Source of the DNA: Clostridiaceae bacterium
GTDB taxonomy: Bacteria > Bacillota > Clostridia > Tissierellales > Sporanaerobacteraceae
Assembly (NCBI GenBank): GCA_019391515.1
Contig: JAHXQP010000025.1
Coordinates: 248,001-312,000 of the forward strand
DNA length: 64,000 nucleotides
Reading direction: 5' to 3'
The position numbers and the translations under genes are program-made. Below are positions 8,636-16,451 of the stretch, one piece after another. How positions within the stretch are numbered: position 1 is the first letter of the stretch; each line of letters opens with the position of its first letter. Below the pieces are notes generated by a model. The model did not search any database. It was not told the DNA's origin and saw only the letters and a list, made by a program, of their open reading frames with translations.

Positions 8636-8701
8636 GTTATTTTTTATAATAACATAGTATCATTTAAAATAATTTTGTCAACAGTTATTGTTTGTAATAA
8701 C
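8636..8701 (-). promoter_or_regulatory. hsdR promoter bracketed by two identical-class operators
   Basis: TTGACA (8676-8681) and TACTAT (8654-8659), 16 bp apart, point toward the hsdR remnant. Two 18-bp palindromes of the form GTTATT-N6-AATAAC lie at 8636-8653 (downstream of -10) and 8684-8701 (just upstream of -35), exactly 48 bp apart start to start. The layout suggests looping or cooperative repression. The rest of 8702-8846 shows no gene. Confidence 0.65.
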
Positions 8702-8846
8702 AACTGACAAAAATAAATAAGAATTAAAACATATTGGGCATTAACATTAATACTAATTATCAGATATACTTAAACGCCAACTTTTGAATTATGAAAAATG
8801 GTGCATAAACATTATAACCCTTGCTATTTACTAATATTTAGGCATA

Positions 8847-8877
8847 GAAAAAGCCCTGAAATAAATTCTTCAGAGCT
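8847..8877 (-). terminator. terminator of the MATE gene
   Basis: Minus-strand AGCTCTGAA and TTCAGGGCT flank an 8-nt loop and are followed by TTTTT, 37 bp after the MATE stop. Confidence 0.8.
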
Positions 8878-8913
8878 AAACATTCTTTTTTTATATTATT
8901 AGTCTATCTAGGA

Positions 8914-10275
8914 TTATTCTGGCAATATATCTACATATCTCTCCATTACCTTATTCTTTAATATAACTGATACTATTGTTGAAACAGATTCAGCTATTGG
9001 ATAAGCTGCCCATATCCAATTCAATCCTATAAATGACAATAAATATGCTACTGGTATTATTAAAATTAATTGTCTTAAAAAAGTCACTATTAAACTATAT
9101 CTTCCTAAACCAAGAGCTTGAAAAAGTGTTGAATTAGTTATTCCTATTGCTGCAAATACAAAAGATATTGATATAATTCTCAAAGTATATGCACCCATAT
9201 TTATCATTTCTTGACTATTTGAAAATATGCTCATAAGCTGCTTAGGAAATAACTGAAATAAAATAGTTCCTATTAACATTATAATAATAGTTAATCTCAT
9301 TCCCCATTTAAAAGTCTCTTTTACTCTTTCTTTATTTTCAGCACCATAATTATAACCCATTAATGGTAATACTCCTTGACTTAATCCGAATACTGGTAAG
9401 AATATAAAGGATTGCAATTTTAAGTATACCCCTAAAATTGACACTGCCATTTCAGAATGCCTTATTAAAATCAAATTCATTATTGTAGTTACTAAAGCTG
9501 CTATTGACTGCATTATAATACTTGGAAAACCTACATTATATATTTGTTTTATAATACTCTTTGAAAATTTAAACTTGGAAAAATCCATATTTAAATCTAT
9601 TTGATTTGAAAATAATACAATTATTCCAAGTATTGCTCCAGCACCTTGTCCTATCAAAGTTGCCAATGCTGCACCTTTTATACCCATAGCAGGAAATCCA
9701 AATAAACCAAAAATCATTATTGGATCTAAGATTATGTTTAATACTGCACCTATTAGTTGTATAATCATCGTCCAAATCATTTTTCCTGTTCCTTGAATTG
9801 TCTTCTCTATCGTAATCTGTATAATTGACAAAAAAGCAAAATTACTTATTAAACTTAAATATTCTATACCCAGATGTTTAACTTCGGGATCTTTTGTAAA
9901 ATAGTTAAAAAAATCATTTATTAAAGTATATCTAAAAATAACAAATATTAATGAAGATAAAGTGGCAATAATAAGTCCGTGCAATGCCGCTTGATCAGCT
10001 TTCTCTTGTTTTTTTGAACCAAGGGATCTTGAAATTAGAGAATTTAGTCCAGTCCCTGTACCTACTCCTAAAGCTATTATTATTATTTGAATTGGATAAG
10101 ACAATGAAGTTGCTCTTAAAGCTTTTTCACTTAGTTTTGCTACAAAATATGAATCTACTATATTATATAATGATTGTATCAGCATAGATAACATAACAGG
10201 TAAAGACATTTTTATAAGTAAAGGAAGAATGTTTTCATATCCCATAGGATTTCTATTTTCAAAATTTTGCTTCAT
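8914..10275 (-). CDS. MATE-family multidrug efflux transporter
   Basis: The 453-aa protein has about 12 hydrophobic segments and the two-fold MatE organisation: ILPLLIKMSLPVMLSMLIQSLYNIVDSYFVAKL at the N-terminus, SRSLGSKKQEKADQAALHGL in half one, and the GLSQGVLPLMGYNYGAENKERVKETFKWG motif in half two. These pumps exchange Na+ or H+ for cationic drugs across the plasma membrane. AGGAGG precedes ATG 10275. It stands alone between a terminator on each side and lies next to the decayed peptide-resistance locus. Substrate unknown. Confidence 0.92.
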   Translation of the reverse strand: MKQNFENRNPMGYENILPLLIKMSLPVMLSMLIQSLYNIVDSYFVAKLSEKALRATSLSYPIQIIIIALGVGTGTGLNSLISRSLGSKKQEKADQAALHGLIIATLSSLIFVIFRYTLINDFFNYFTKDPEVKHLGIEYLSLISNFAFLSIIQITIEKTIQGTGKMIWTMIIQLIGAVLNIILDPIMIFGLFGFPAMGIKGAALATLIGQGAGAILGIIVLFSNQIDLNMDFSKFKFSKSIIKQIYNVGFPSIIMQSIAALVTTIMNLILIRHSEMAVSILGVYLKLQSFIFLPVFGLSQGVLPLMGYNYGAENKERVKETFKWGMRLTIIIMLIGTILFQLFPKQLMSIFSNSQEMINMGAYTLRIISISFVFAAIGITNSTLFQALGLGRYSLIVTFLRQLILIIPVAYLLSFIGLNWIWAAYPIAESVSTIVSVILKNKVMERYVDILPE

Positions 10276-10342
10276 TTAATACCTCCTCAATATAGAAATC
10301 TTTCACTATCTCATAGTATCAAATTAACAAAATTTAATCCAT

Positions 10343-10373
10343 TAAAAAACGACAAGATTTTACTCTTGTCGTT
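10343..10373 (-). terminator. terminator after the 10.4 kb pseudogene
   Basis: AACGACAAGA (10348-10357) and TCTTGTCGTT (10364-10373) form a perfect 10-bp stem; on the minus strand TTTTTT follows. Confidence 0.85.
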
Positions 10374-10385
10374 TACTATTCCTTC

Positions 10386-10670
10386 TTACATAAACTTTTG
10401 GGAAATCATCATAAAAAATATCATTGCTCCTACAACAGCATATAAACCATTGATAACAGTACATACTTTCATAAGATTGTTTTTAACCTTACCTTTCATA
10501 TATACATAAATAGTAAAAATACCACTGAAAATCATAAAGGCAGCATAAGCAGAAATCATAATTTCTGCTGTAGGCGATTTCAGTGCCCATTCATAAGTCC
10601 TAATTGGAAAAATTGTCCATCAGATAACAATCATAATTAAACTGATAACAGTTAATTTTTTATTCTTCAT
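10386..10670 (-). pseudogene. small membrane protein with in-frame stop
   Basis: From ATG 10670 the frame encodes MKNKKLTVISLIMIVI, meets TGA at 10622-10620, then continues with WTIFPIRTYEWALKSPTAEI and two hydrophobic segments to a TAA at 10386, 94 codons in all. The TGA is directly before a TGG, so a Trp-to-stop change or small lesion is likely. The protein would be a three-segment membrane protein of unknown family. It is the last gene of the decayed ABC/two-component locus. Confidence 0.7.
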
Positions 10671-10674
10671 AATA

Positions 10675-11021
10675 TTATCTCCTTTCAAGCTGTCCGAACT
10701 GGATACAGGAAATAACTAAACATATAACGGTAAATGCCATTGCAACAGGAATCCATGGGAATAGTTTATATGAAAATGTTCCTAAGTTAGTTGACATTTT
10801 ATGCATTTCAGATGTAATAATCATAAAAGGATAGCACATTGGATATAAAAACCACATCTTTGTATTGATCGCCAAAATAGATGGAACTATACTTGCTAAA
10901 CCAATACCAATTGAAAAAATCGGTGTTTTAATACACGTAGCTAACATCCAATATATAGTCGCCATAGGAATAGATGATAAATAAATCATTCCAGCTTCTT
11001 TTAACACTATAAAAGGAACAT
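10675..11021 (-). pseudogene. C-terminal remnant of lantibiotic-immunity-type ABC permease
   Basis: About 115 residues survive (VPFIVLKEAGMIYLSSIPMA to FGQLERR), with three or four membrane segments. They resemble the C-terminal half of LanE/LanG-type ABC-2 permeases, which are normally about 250 aa. The N-terminal half is gone and the reading frame begins in DNA still coding the tail of the neighbouring ATPase, so a single deletion joined the two genes. Confidence 0.75.
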
Positions 11022-11322
11022 ATCTTCCAATTTGTCTGTAGGATAGCCTTTCTCACTAGCACTATGTCTAAATTCATCTAAAGTACCTTCGAATAGAAGT
11101 TTCCTATGGTTAAGAATACCAATATCATCTACCATCGATGGTAAAAGAACCATTTGTAGGCTGTGTCAATCCAAGAAACATTTTCATAATAGTAGACTTA
11201 CCTGCTCCATTAGGTCCAAGTAAACCATATATGGAACCTTTGCGAATATGAAGATCCACATTGGAAACTGCCATAAAATCACTATATGATTTAGTCAATT
11301 TATTTGCTTCAATAATATTCAT
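11007..11322 (-). pseudogene. ABC ATPase with internal deletion and frameshift
   Basis: From ATG 11322 the frame gives an intact N-terminus (MNIIEANKLTKSYSDFMAVS, Walker A GPNGAGKST) and stops after FTIDGR at 11125. In the next frame DNA codes the C-terminal tail DDIGILNHRKLLFEGTLDEF to KLEDMF. The signature motif, Walker B and about 130 residues between them are missing. This is the ATPase partner (LanF type) of the truncated permease. Confidence 0.85.
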
Positions 11323-11474
11323 TTCAATCTACTCCTTTCTGGTTACTATACTTAGTTTACATGATTAACCTTATCCCAACCTTCTCTCTTCCTTACATCT
11401 ACCTTACATTTTTAGAAGAATGATAAAAATATATATTTATGTGTTATAATGGCAAAAATAAAGAAGGTGATAAT

Positions 11475-12106
11475 ATGGATTATAATTTTTTGAAAAAAAG
11501 CGTATATTATTAGTTGATGATGAACAAGAACTATTAAATATGGTTGTTTCTATATTAAAAGAAGATGGTTATGAAAATATAGCTACAGCCAAAAGTGTAA
11601 AAGAAGCACTTAAGGTCGCTTCTAAAATAAATCCTGAACTAGCTATACTTGATATTATGCTACCAGATGGTGATGGCTTCTCTCTTATGAAACAATTTAA
11701 AAAAACAAAAGATTATCCAATTCTTTTCTTGACTGCCCGAGGTGAAGATGAAAATAAATTCAAAGGCTTTGGGCTTGGAGCTGATGATTACATTGTAAAG
11801 CCATTTTTACCAAAAGAATTAACCCTTAGAATTAGTGCAATTCTTCGCAGGAGCTACAAGAATGAGAATCCTCTTGTGAAACTTCATGCAAGTGAAATTG
11901 ATTTTGATAGAGCCGAAGTCATAAAAAACGGAGAATACATTGGACTCACAGCAAAAGAATATAATTTACTTTCAGTTCTATATCTTAATGCTGGTAAGAT
12001 TGTAACTATTGATGCATTATGTGAAGCTGTCTGGGGAGATAATCCTTTTGGATATGAAAATTCCTTGATGGCACATATACGCCGTATTCGTGAGAAAATT
12101 GTCTGA
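11475..12106 (+). pseudogene. OmpR-family response regulator, frameshifted and 3'-deleted
   Basis: ATG 11475 follows AAGGTGATAAT, and a TATAAT box lies at 11445-11450. Six codons in, a 7-A run (about 11493-11499) shifts the frame; one more A would give KKKRILLVDDEQELLNMVV. The receiver (DD, AILDIMLPDGDG, phospho-Asp, FLTARG, Lys in DDYIVKPF) and winged helix are otherwise recognisable. The C-terminus stops after HIRRIREKIV, lacking the final strand-wing of about 25 residues, where a deletion fuses it to the kinase. Confidence 0.85.
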
Positions 12107-13313
12107 GAGACTTTCAAAAGAACTGAACAGCAAGAATACTTGGGCAATTTTAATTGACAATAATACAAAGAATGTAATTTGGCATACAGAGAATCTACCA
12201 AACGAGATACCCACAGAATATAGCCTGTCAGATATATCAATGCTTACCCGTGGATATATCAAAGGGTATCCTACTTTTACTGGTGAACACCAAGATGGTT
12301 TAGTTGTACTGGGTTTTCCAAAAACAAGCTATTGGAAGCACATGTACAACAGTTGGGACTATTGGTTCATTGCTAATTTTTTCAAAATCTTTTTATTGGT
12401 GTTGGGAGGAAATATTTTTGTTATCTTTGTTATCTACATGATTGCAAATACAAGATTACTGAAGTCCGTTAATCCAATTTTGAACGGAATCGGAAATTTA
12501 CCACTTGGAAAACAGATTCATGTGAAAGAAAAAGGGGTATTATCTGAAATTGCTGCAAATATTAACGAAACATCAGAGATACTAGAAACAAAGGATTATG
12601 AGTTGAAACGGAAAGAAACAGCTCGTGCAAATTGGATTGCAGGGGTATCTCATGATATACGAACACCACTTTCTATGGTAATGGGGTACGCTGCACAGTT
12701 AGAATCGGATACCCAGCTTACCAATGAACAACAACAGAAAGCAGCTGTTATCCGTCGTCAAAGTGAACGAATAAAAAATTTAATTAATGATCTCAATCTA
12801 ACGTCCAAACTAGAATATAATATGCAACCTATTAATCTAGAAAAGATAAATATTATATCAATCATTAGACAAGTAATTGTTGATTTTATGAATATGGATA
12901 TAAGTGAACAATATCCTATTGAATGGATAACAGATGATCACATTAATACATGTTTTGTCAATGGAGATAAAGGATTATTAAGACGAGCTATCACCAATAT
13001 TATCCAAAATAGCATTAATCATAACTAAAATGGCTGCAATATATATATAACCCTAGTTGAGAAAGATAATAAATACGAAATACAAATTGATGATGATGGT
13101 ATGGGTGCAACTGATGAACAAATTGAAAAATTAAATAATACACCTCATTATATGGTTTGTGATGAAAATACTACGGAACAGCATCATGGTTTGGGACTAC
13201 TCATTGTAAAACAAATTATGTCTGCACATCACGGAAGTGTTACAGTAGGACATAGTTCTTATGGTGGATTTTCGGTTAAATTAATCTTACCTATATATTT
13301 AGTTTATAAATAA
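12090..13313 (+). pseudogene. sensor histidine kinase, 5'-deleted with a nonsense codon
   Basis: Coding similarity begins mid-sensor (LSKELNSKNTWAILIDNN) without the first membrane helix. It runs through a membrane segment, the phospho-His box VSHDIRTPLSMVMGYAAQLE and the N box NIIQNSINHN. A TAA at 13026-13028 interrupts it, and the same frame continues with DDDGMGA and the G-box HGLGLLIVKQI to 13313. The sensor resembles the intact kinase at 46989-48401. With the dead regulator and transporter this is a fully decayed peptide-sensing resistance locus. Confidence 0.85.
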
Positions 13314-13414
13314 TAATGAGAATGTCTCAAAATTGTGTTATAACTCCTATTTTATATACTGTTGTAAATAATAAATCACCATATAAAATTATAGTCTTAA
13401 TTTTACTCTAAAAT

Positions 13415-13456
13415 AAAAAAGTCCTGAATCCTTTATTTCTAAGGTTTCAAGACTTT
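13415..13456 (-). terminator. terminator of the Cys/Met lyase gene
   Basis: Minus-strand AAGTCTTGAAACCTT and AAGGATTCAGGACT pair imperfectly around a short loop and are followed by TTTTTT, just past the stop at 13464. A very similar hairpin recurs at 46802-46848. Confidence 0.75.
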
Positions 13457-13463
13457 TGTTTTC

Positions 13464-14645
13464 CTACATATTTAATGCTTGTTCTAAATCTTCTATTATA
13501 TCTTTGCTGTCTTCTAAACCAACAGATATTCTTACCATGCTTTCTGTTAGTCCAAATTCTTTTAATTTTTCATTTGGATATCCCCTATGGGTCATGGCTG
13601 CTGGGACTTCTATCAATGTTTCACAGTCTCCAAGGCTAACAGCTAGTTGGGCTAGTTTAACCGATTCTACAAATTTTATAGCTTCTTCTAGTCCACCATC
13701 TATCTCAAAACTTATCATGGCTCCAAATCCATTCATCTGTTCCTTTGCTATATTATGTCCTTTGAAGTTTTCAAGGCCAGGGTACATTACAGTTTTTACT
13801 TTTGAATGGTTATTTAAAAAGTTCGCTACTTCTACTGCATTCTTTTCATGCTGCCTCATTCTTAGACCTAAAGTTTTCAATCCTCTCAAAAGCAGCCATG
13901 CATCGAAGGGACTCATTACGCCACCGAACTCACACATATAGTCAAATTTCAATCTTTGAATGTAGTCATTATCCTTAGATATGGCAACTCCACCAACTAC
14001 ATCCCCATGACCACATATATATTTTGTAGCACTATGTACTACTACATCAGCCCCTAATTCCAATGGGTTTTGAAAATATGGGGATGCAAAGGTATTATCT
14101 ACTACTACCTTGATGTCTCTTTTCCTAGCTATTTCCACTACTTTTTTAATATCTATAATAGATAGATTTGGATTTGATGGTGTTTCAAAATATATTAGTT
14201 TTGTGTTTTCGTCTATGGCTTCTTTTAATTTTTCTAAATTAGTAAGATCTCTTATTTTATGTTCCACACCATATCTAGGCAAAAGTTTAGTCACTACACT
14301 ATAGCTTGAACCATATAATGTTTTGTTAACTATTACATTATCATTAGGTTCTAAAAAGGAAAATAAAACTGAACTAATGGCAGCCATACCTGATGCAAAA
14401 GCTACAGCTCCTTCTCCATGTTCTAATTCTGCCATCCTATTTTCAAATAACCTTAAAGTTGGATTATTGCCCCTAGTATATACATAATCATCAGATTGAA
14501 AACTCATTACCTTCTCTACATGGTCTATATCATTAAATACGAAGGTGGAAGTTTGAAATATTGGTGAATTTAGAGCATTGCTCGGATTTTTCCCTGTAGA
14601 ACCTCCATGTATTGTTCTGGTATCGAAACCATAATCTTTATTCAT
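13464..14645 (-). CDS. PLP-dependent Cys/Met-metabolism enzyme (methionine gamma-lyase-like)
   Basis: The 393-aa protein has all family marks: YTRGNNPT near 56-63, the glycine-rich ASGMAAISS near 84-92, D183 in VVDNTFASP, the PLP lysine K208 in SATKYICGHGD and R at SVRISVGLE-type C-terminus. Such enzymes cleave methionine, homocysteine or cystathionine to 2-oxobutyrate, ammonia and a thiol. The loop LYGSSYSV carries Ser where methionine gamma-lyases usually have the catalysis-enhancing Cys (LYGCT), so cystathionine or homocysteine lyase activity is possible. It follows the aldolase by 16 bp. Confidence 0.9.
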   Translation of the reverse strand: MNKDYGFDTRTIHGGSTGKNPSNALNSPIFQTSTFVFNDIDHVEKVMSFQSDDYVYTRGNNPTLRLFENRMAELEHGEGAVAFASGMAAISSVLFSFLEPNDNVIVNKTLYGSSYSVVTKLLPRYGVEHKIRDLTNLEKLKEAIDENTKLIYFETPSNPNLSIIDIKKVVEIARKRDIKVVVDNTFASPYFQNPLELGADVVVHSATKYICGHGDVVGGVAISKDNDYIQRLKFDYMCEFGGVMSPFDAWLLLRGLKTLGLRMRQHEKNAVEVANFLNNHSKVKTVMYPGLENFKGHNIAKEQMNGFGAMISFEIDGGLEEAIKFVESVKLAQLAVSLGDCETLIEVPAAMTHRGYPNEKLKEFGLTESMVRISVGLEDSKDIIEDLEQALNM

Positions 14646-14661
14646 ATAATCCCTCCAATTT

Positions 14662-15306
14662 TTATTTTACTTGCCCATAAGTTTTGAATTTATCTAACAT
14701 TAAAGTCATCTCTTCTTCGGAAAGAATAACTGGTTCTCCTATACACTTTGTTCTATAATATAGCTCTGCACAGTATTCAATTTCTTCCGTTATATTAAAA
14801 GCATTTGCCAAATCCTTTGCCCCAGCTAATAATCCATGGTTTGCTAATAATACAGCATTTCTATCTTTCATGGCTTCAAAGGCATTTTCAGCCAATTCTT
14901 TAGTTCCATAGGTAGCATATTTGGCACATCTTACATTTAAACCTGCCAATGCCACCATATAGTGAACTGGAGGCAATTCCCAGTTTAAACATGCAATTGT
15001 AGTAGCATACATAGTATGGGTATGTATAATGGCATCTATATCTGTTCTATTTCCATAAAATATGCGATGCATTTCATATTCAGATGAAGGCGATTTATCT
15101 CCATCTACTTTATTGCCTTCCAAATCTAGTATAACAACATCTTCTGGTTTTATTTTAAAATAATCTATTCCTGAAGGACTTATAGCCATAAGTTGTTTTT
15201 CCCTGTTAAAGATACTCAAGTTCCCTCCCGTTCCTTTTGTAAGATTGGCATCAATAAGCTTTTTCCCATATTCCACTATCTGTTCTCTTTCACTTTTCAT
15301 TAGCAT
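14662..15306 (-). CDS. class II aldolase (fuculose-phosphate aldolase family)
   Basis: About 214 aa of the class II aldolase/adducin fold. It shows GTGGNLS, the catalytic glutamate in SSEYEMH (about 77), the zinc pair HTH (about 95-97) and the third His in LLANHGLL (about 157). Family members split sugar-1-phosphates to DHAP and an aldehyde. ATG 15306 is 9 bp after AGGCGG; a TTG 6 bp upstream is less likely. A TCGACA-N17-TAATAT promoter candidate lies upstream. The pairing with a sulfur-amino-acid lyase suggests a role in methylthio- or deoxy-sugar salvage, which is inference. Confidence 0.88.
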   Translation of the reverse strand: MLMKSEREQIVEYGKKLIDANLTKGTGGNLSIFNREKQLMAISPSGIDYFKIKPEDVVILDLEGNKVDGDKSPSSEYEMHRIFYGNRTDIDAIIHTHTMYATTIACLNWELPPVHYMVALAGLNVRCAKYATYGTKELAENAFEAMKDRNAVLLANHGLLAGAKDLANAFNITEEIEYCAELYYRTKCIGEPVILSEEEMTLMLDKFKTYGQVK

Positions 15307-15422
15307 TAACAAACACCGCCTATTTAAAATATTTTAAATAAATTCTATAGTTTCATATTATCATTTCAACATTTTCCTGTCGATAGAAATGTCTAAGTTA
15401 GCTGACTATACTAATACATAAG

Positions 15423-15463
15423 AAAACTCCTATAGTTTAAAAGTTTTAACCATAGGAGTTTTT
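15423..15463 (-). terminator. bidirectional-looking terminator of the lplA operon
   Basis: AAAACTCCTAT (15423-15433) and ATAGGAGTTTT (15452-15462) form an 11-bp perfect stem directly after the lplA stop, extended by A-T pairs toward the loop. Confidence 0.85.
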
Positions 15464-16435
15464 CTATATATTTTTAATTGCTTCAATTAAATCTTCCCTT
15501 ATTTCTTCCGCCTTTACATTTTCATCAATAACTTTGATTCCTTCTTCTTTCTTGAAATCTCTCTCAATAAAGGCCTGTGAAAGGGATTGGAAATCTTCAT
15601 TTATTATACTATCTGAAAATATTTTAGCTTCTTTTATTTTGCCAGAACTTATATAGAATTCAAACTCTATTATCCCCCATCTAAATTTTCTATCAAAGTA
15701 GACATTGGATTTAGGACTTTCTCCATAGACCCATTCCCAAGAATTATAACGTTCTACCTTCTTCATAAGGTCTGGATTTTCTTCCATAGTTTCTTTAGTG
15801 AAGTATTCAATTTCAGATACTTCATGTTCTTTTTCATATGCCTTAATCAATGCAGCTTTGATCTTCTCTACACTAATATCAGAATTTATCTCTTTTAAGT
15901 TTATAACCCTAGACTTAACAGATTCTATCCCTTTAGACTTTAACTTTAACTTAGAAGCAGTTAAATAAGAAGATAATTTATCCATATCCACATCTATTAA
16001 AAGGGTTCCATGATGGCAGAAAATTTTCTCATCTTCATAGAATGCATTTCCAGATATTTTCTTGTTATCTACATGGAGATCATTTCTTCCATTGAAAACA
16101 GATTCTATATTTTCATAACTAAGAGCTTCATTGACCAATTTAAAATTGTCTTCTATATTTTTCTTATGTTTCTTTGATATGATAGTGAAATTTAAATTTC
16201 CCATATCATGAAAGACAGCCCCTCCACCACTTCTACGCCTAACTAGCTTTATGCCGTCTTCCTTCATCTTACTTATATTACATTCTCTGTAGGGATTTTG
16301 GTTCCTACCTATAACTATGGTATTGTCATTCTGCCATAGATATAGGATATTTTCGCCAGTTTCAATTAAATATTCTTCAAGCCCTAAATTATATGCTGGG
16401 TCAAAGGTTTCCGATATTATAATCCTACTTTTCAT
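15464..16435 (-). CDS. lplA: lipoate-protein ligase A
   Basis: The 323-aa enzyme attaches lipoate to lipoyl domains via lipoyl-AMP. It has the N-terminal NLGLEEYLIE start, the GRNQNPYREC loop, the RRRSGGGAVFHD lipoate-binding motif, the catalytic lysine region KKISGNAFYE and the SKLKLKSKGIESVKSRVINL segment, plus the C-terminal accessory domain. It lies 16 bp after the dihydrolipoamide dehydrogenase gene, whose own N-terminal lipoyl domain is a likely substrate. The start follows AAGGGAAGG. Confidence 0.93.
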   Translation of the reverse strand: MKSRIIISETFDPAYNLGLEEYLIETGENILYLWQNDNTIVIGRNQNPYRECNISKMKEDGIKLVRRRSGGGAVFHDMGNLNFTIISKKHKKNIEDNFKLVNEALSYENIESVFNGRNDLHVDNKKISGNAFYEDEKIFCHHGTLLIDVDMDKLSSYLTASKLKLKSKGIESVKSRVINLKEINSDISVEKIKAALIKAYEKEHEVSEIEYFTKETMEENPDLMKKVERYNSWEWVYGESPKSNVYFDRKFRWGIIEFEFYISSGKIKEAKIFSDSIINEDFQSLSQAFIERDFKKEEGIKVIDENVKAEEIREDLIEAIKNI

Positions 16436-16451
16436 TTAAACCTTCCCTTCT

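Noticed and set aside
10620-10622. In-frame TGA as another selenocysteine codon
   Set aside because: No selenoprotein family fits, no following cysteine motif or stem-loop is seen, and all neighbours are broken genes.
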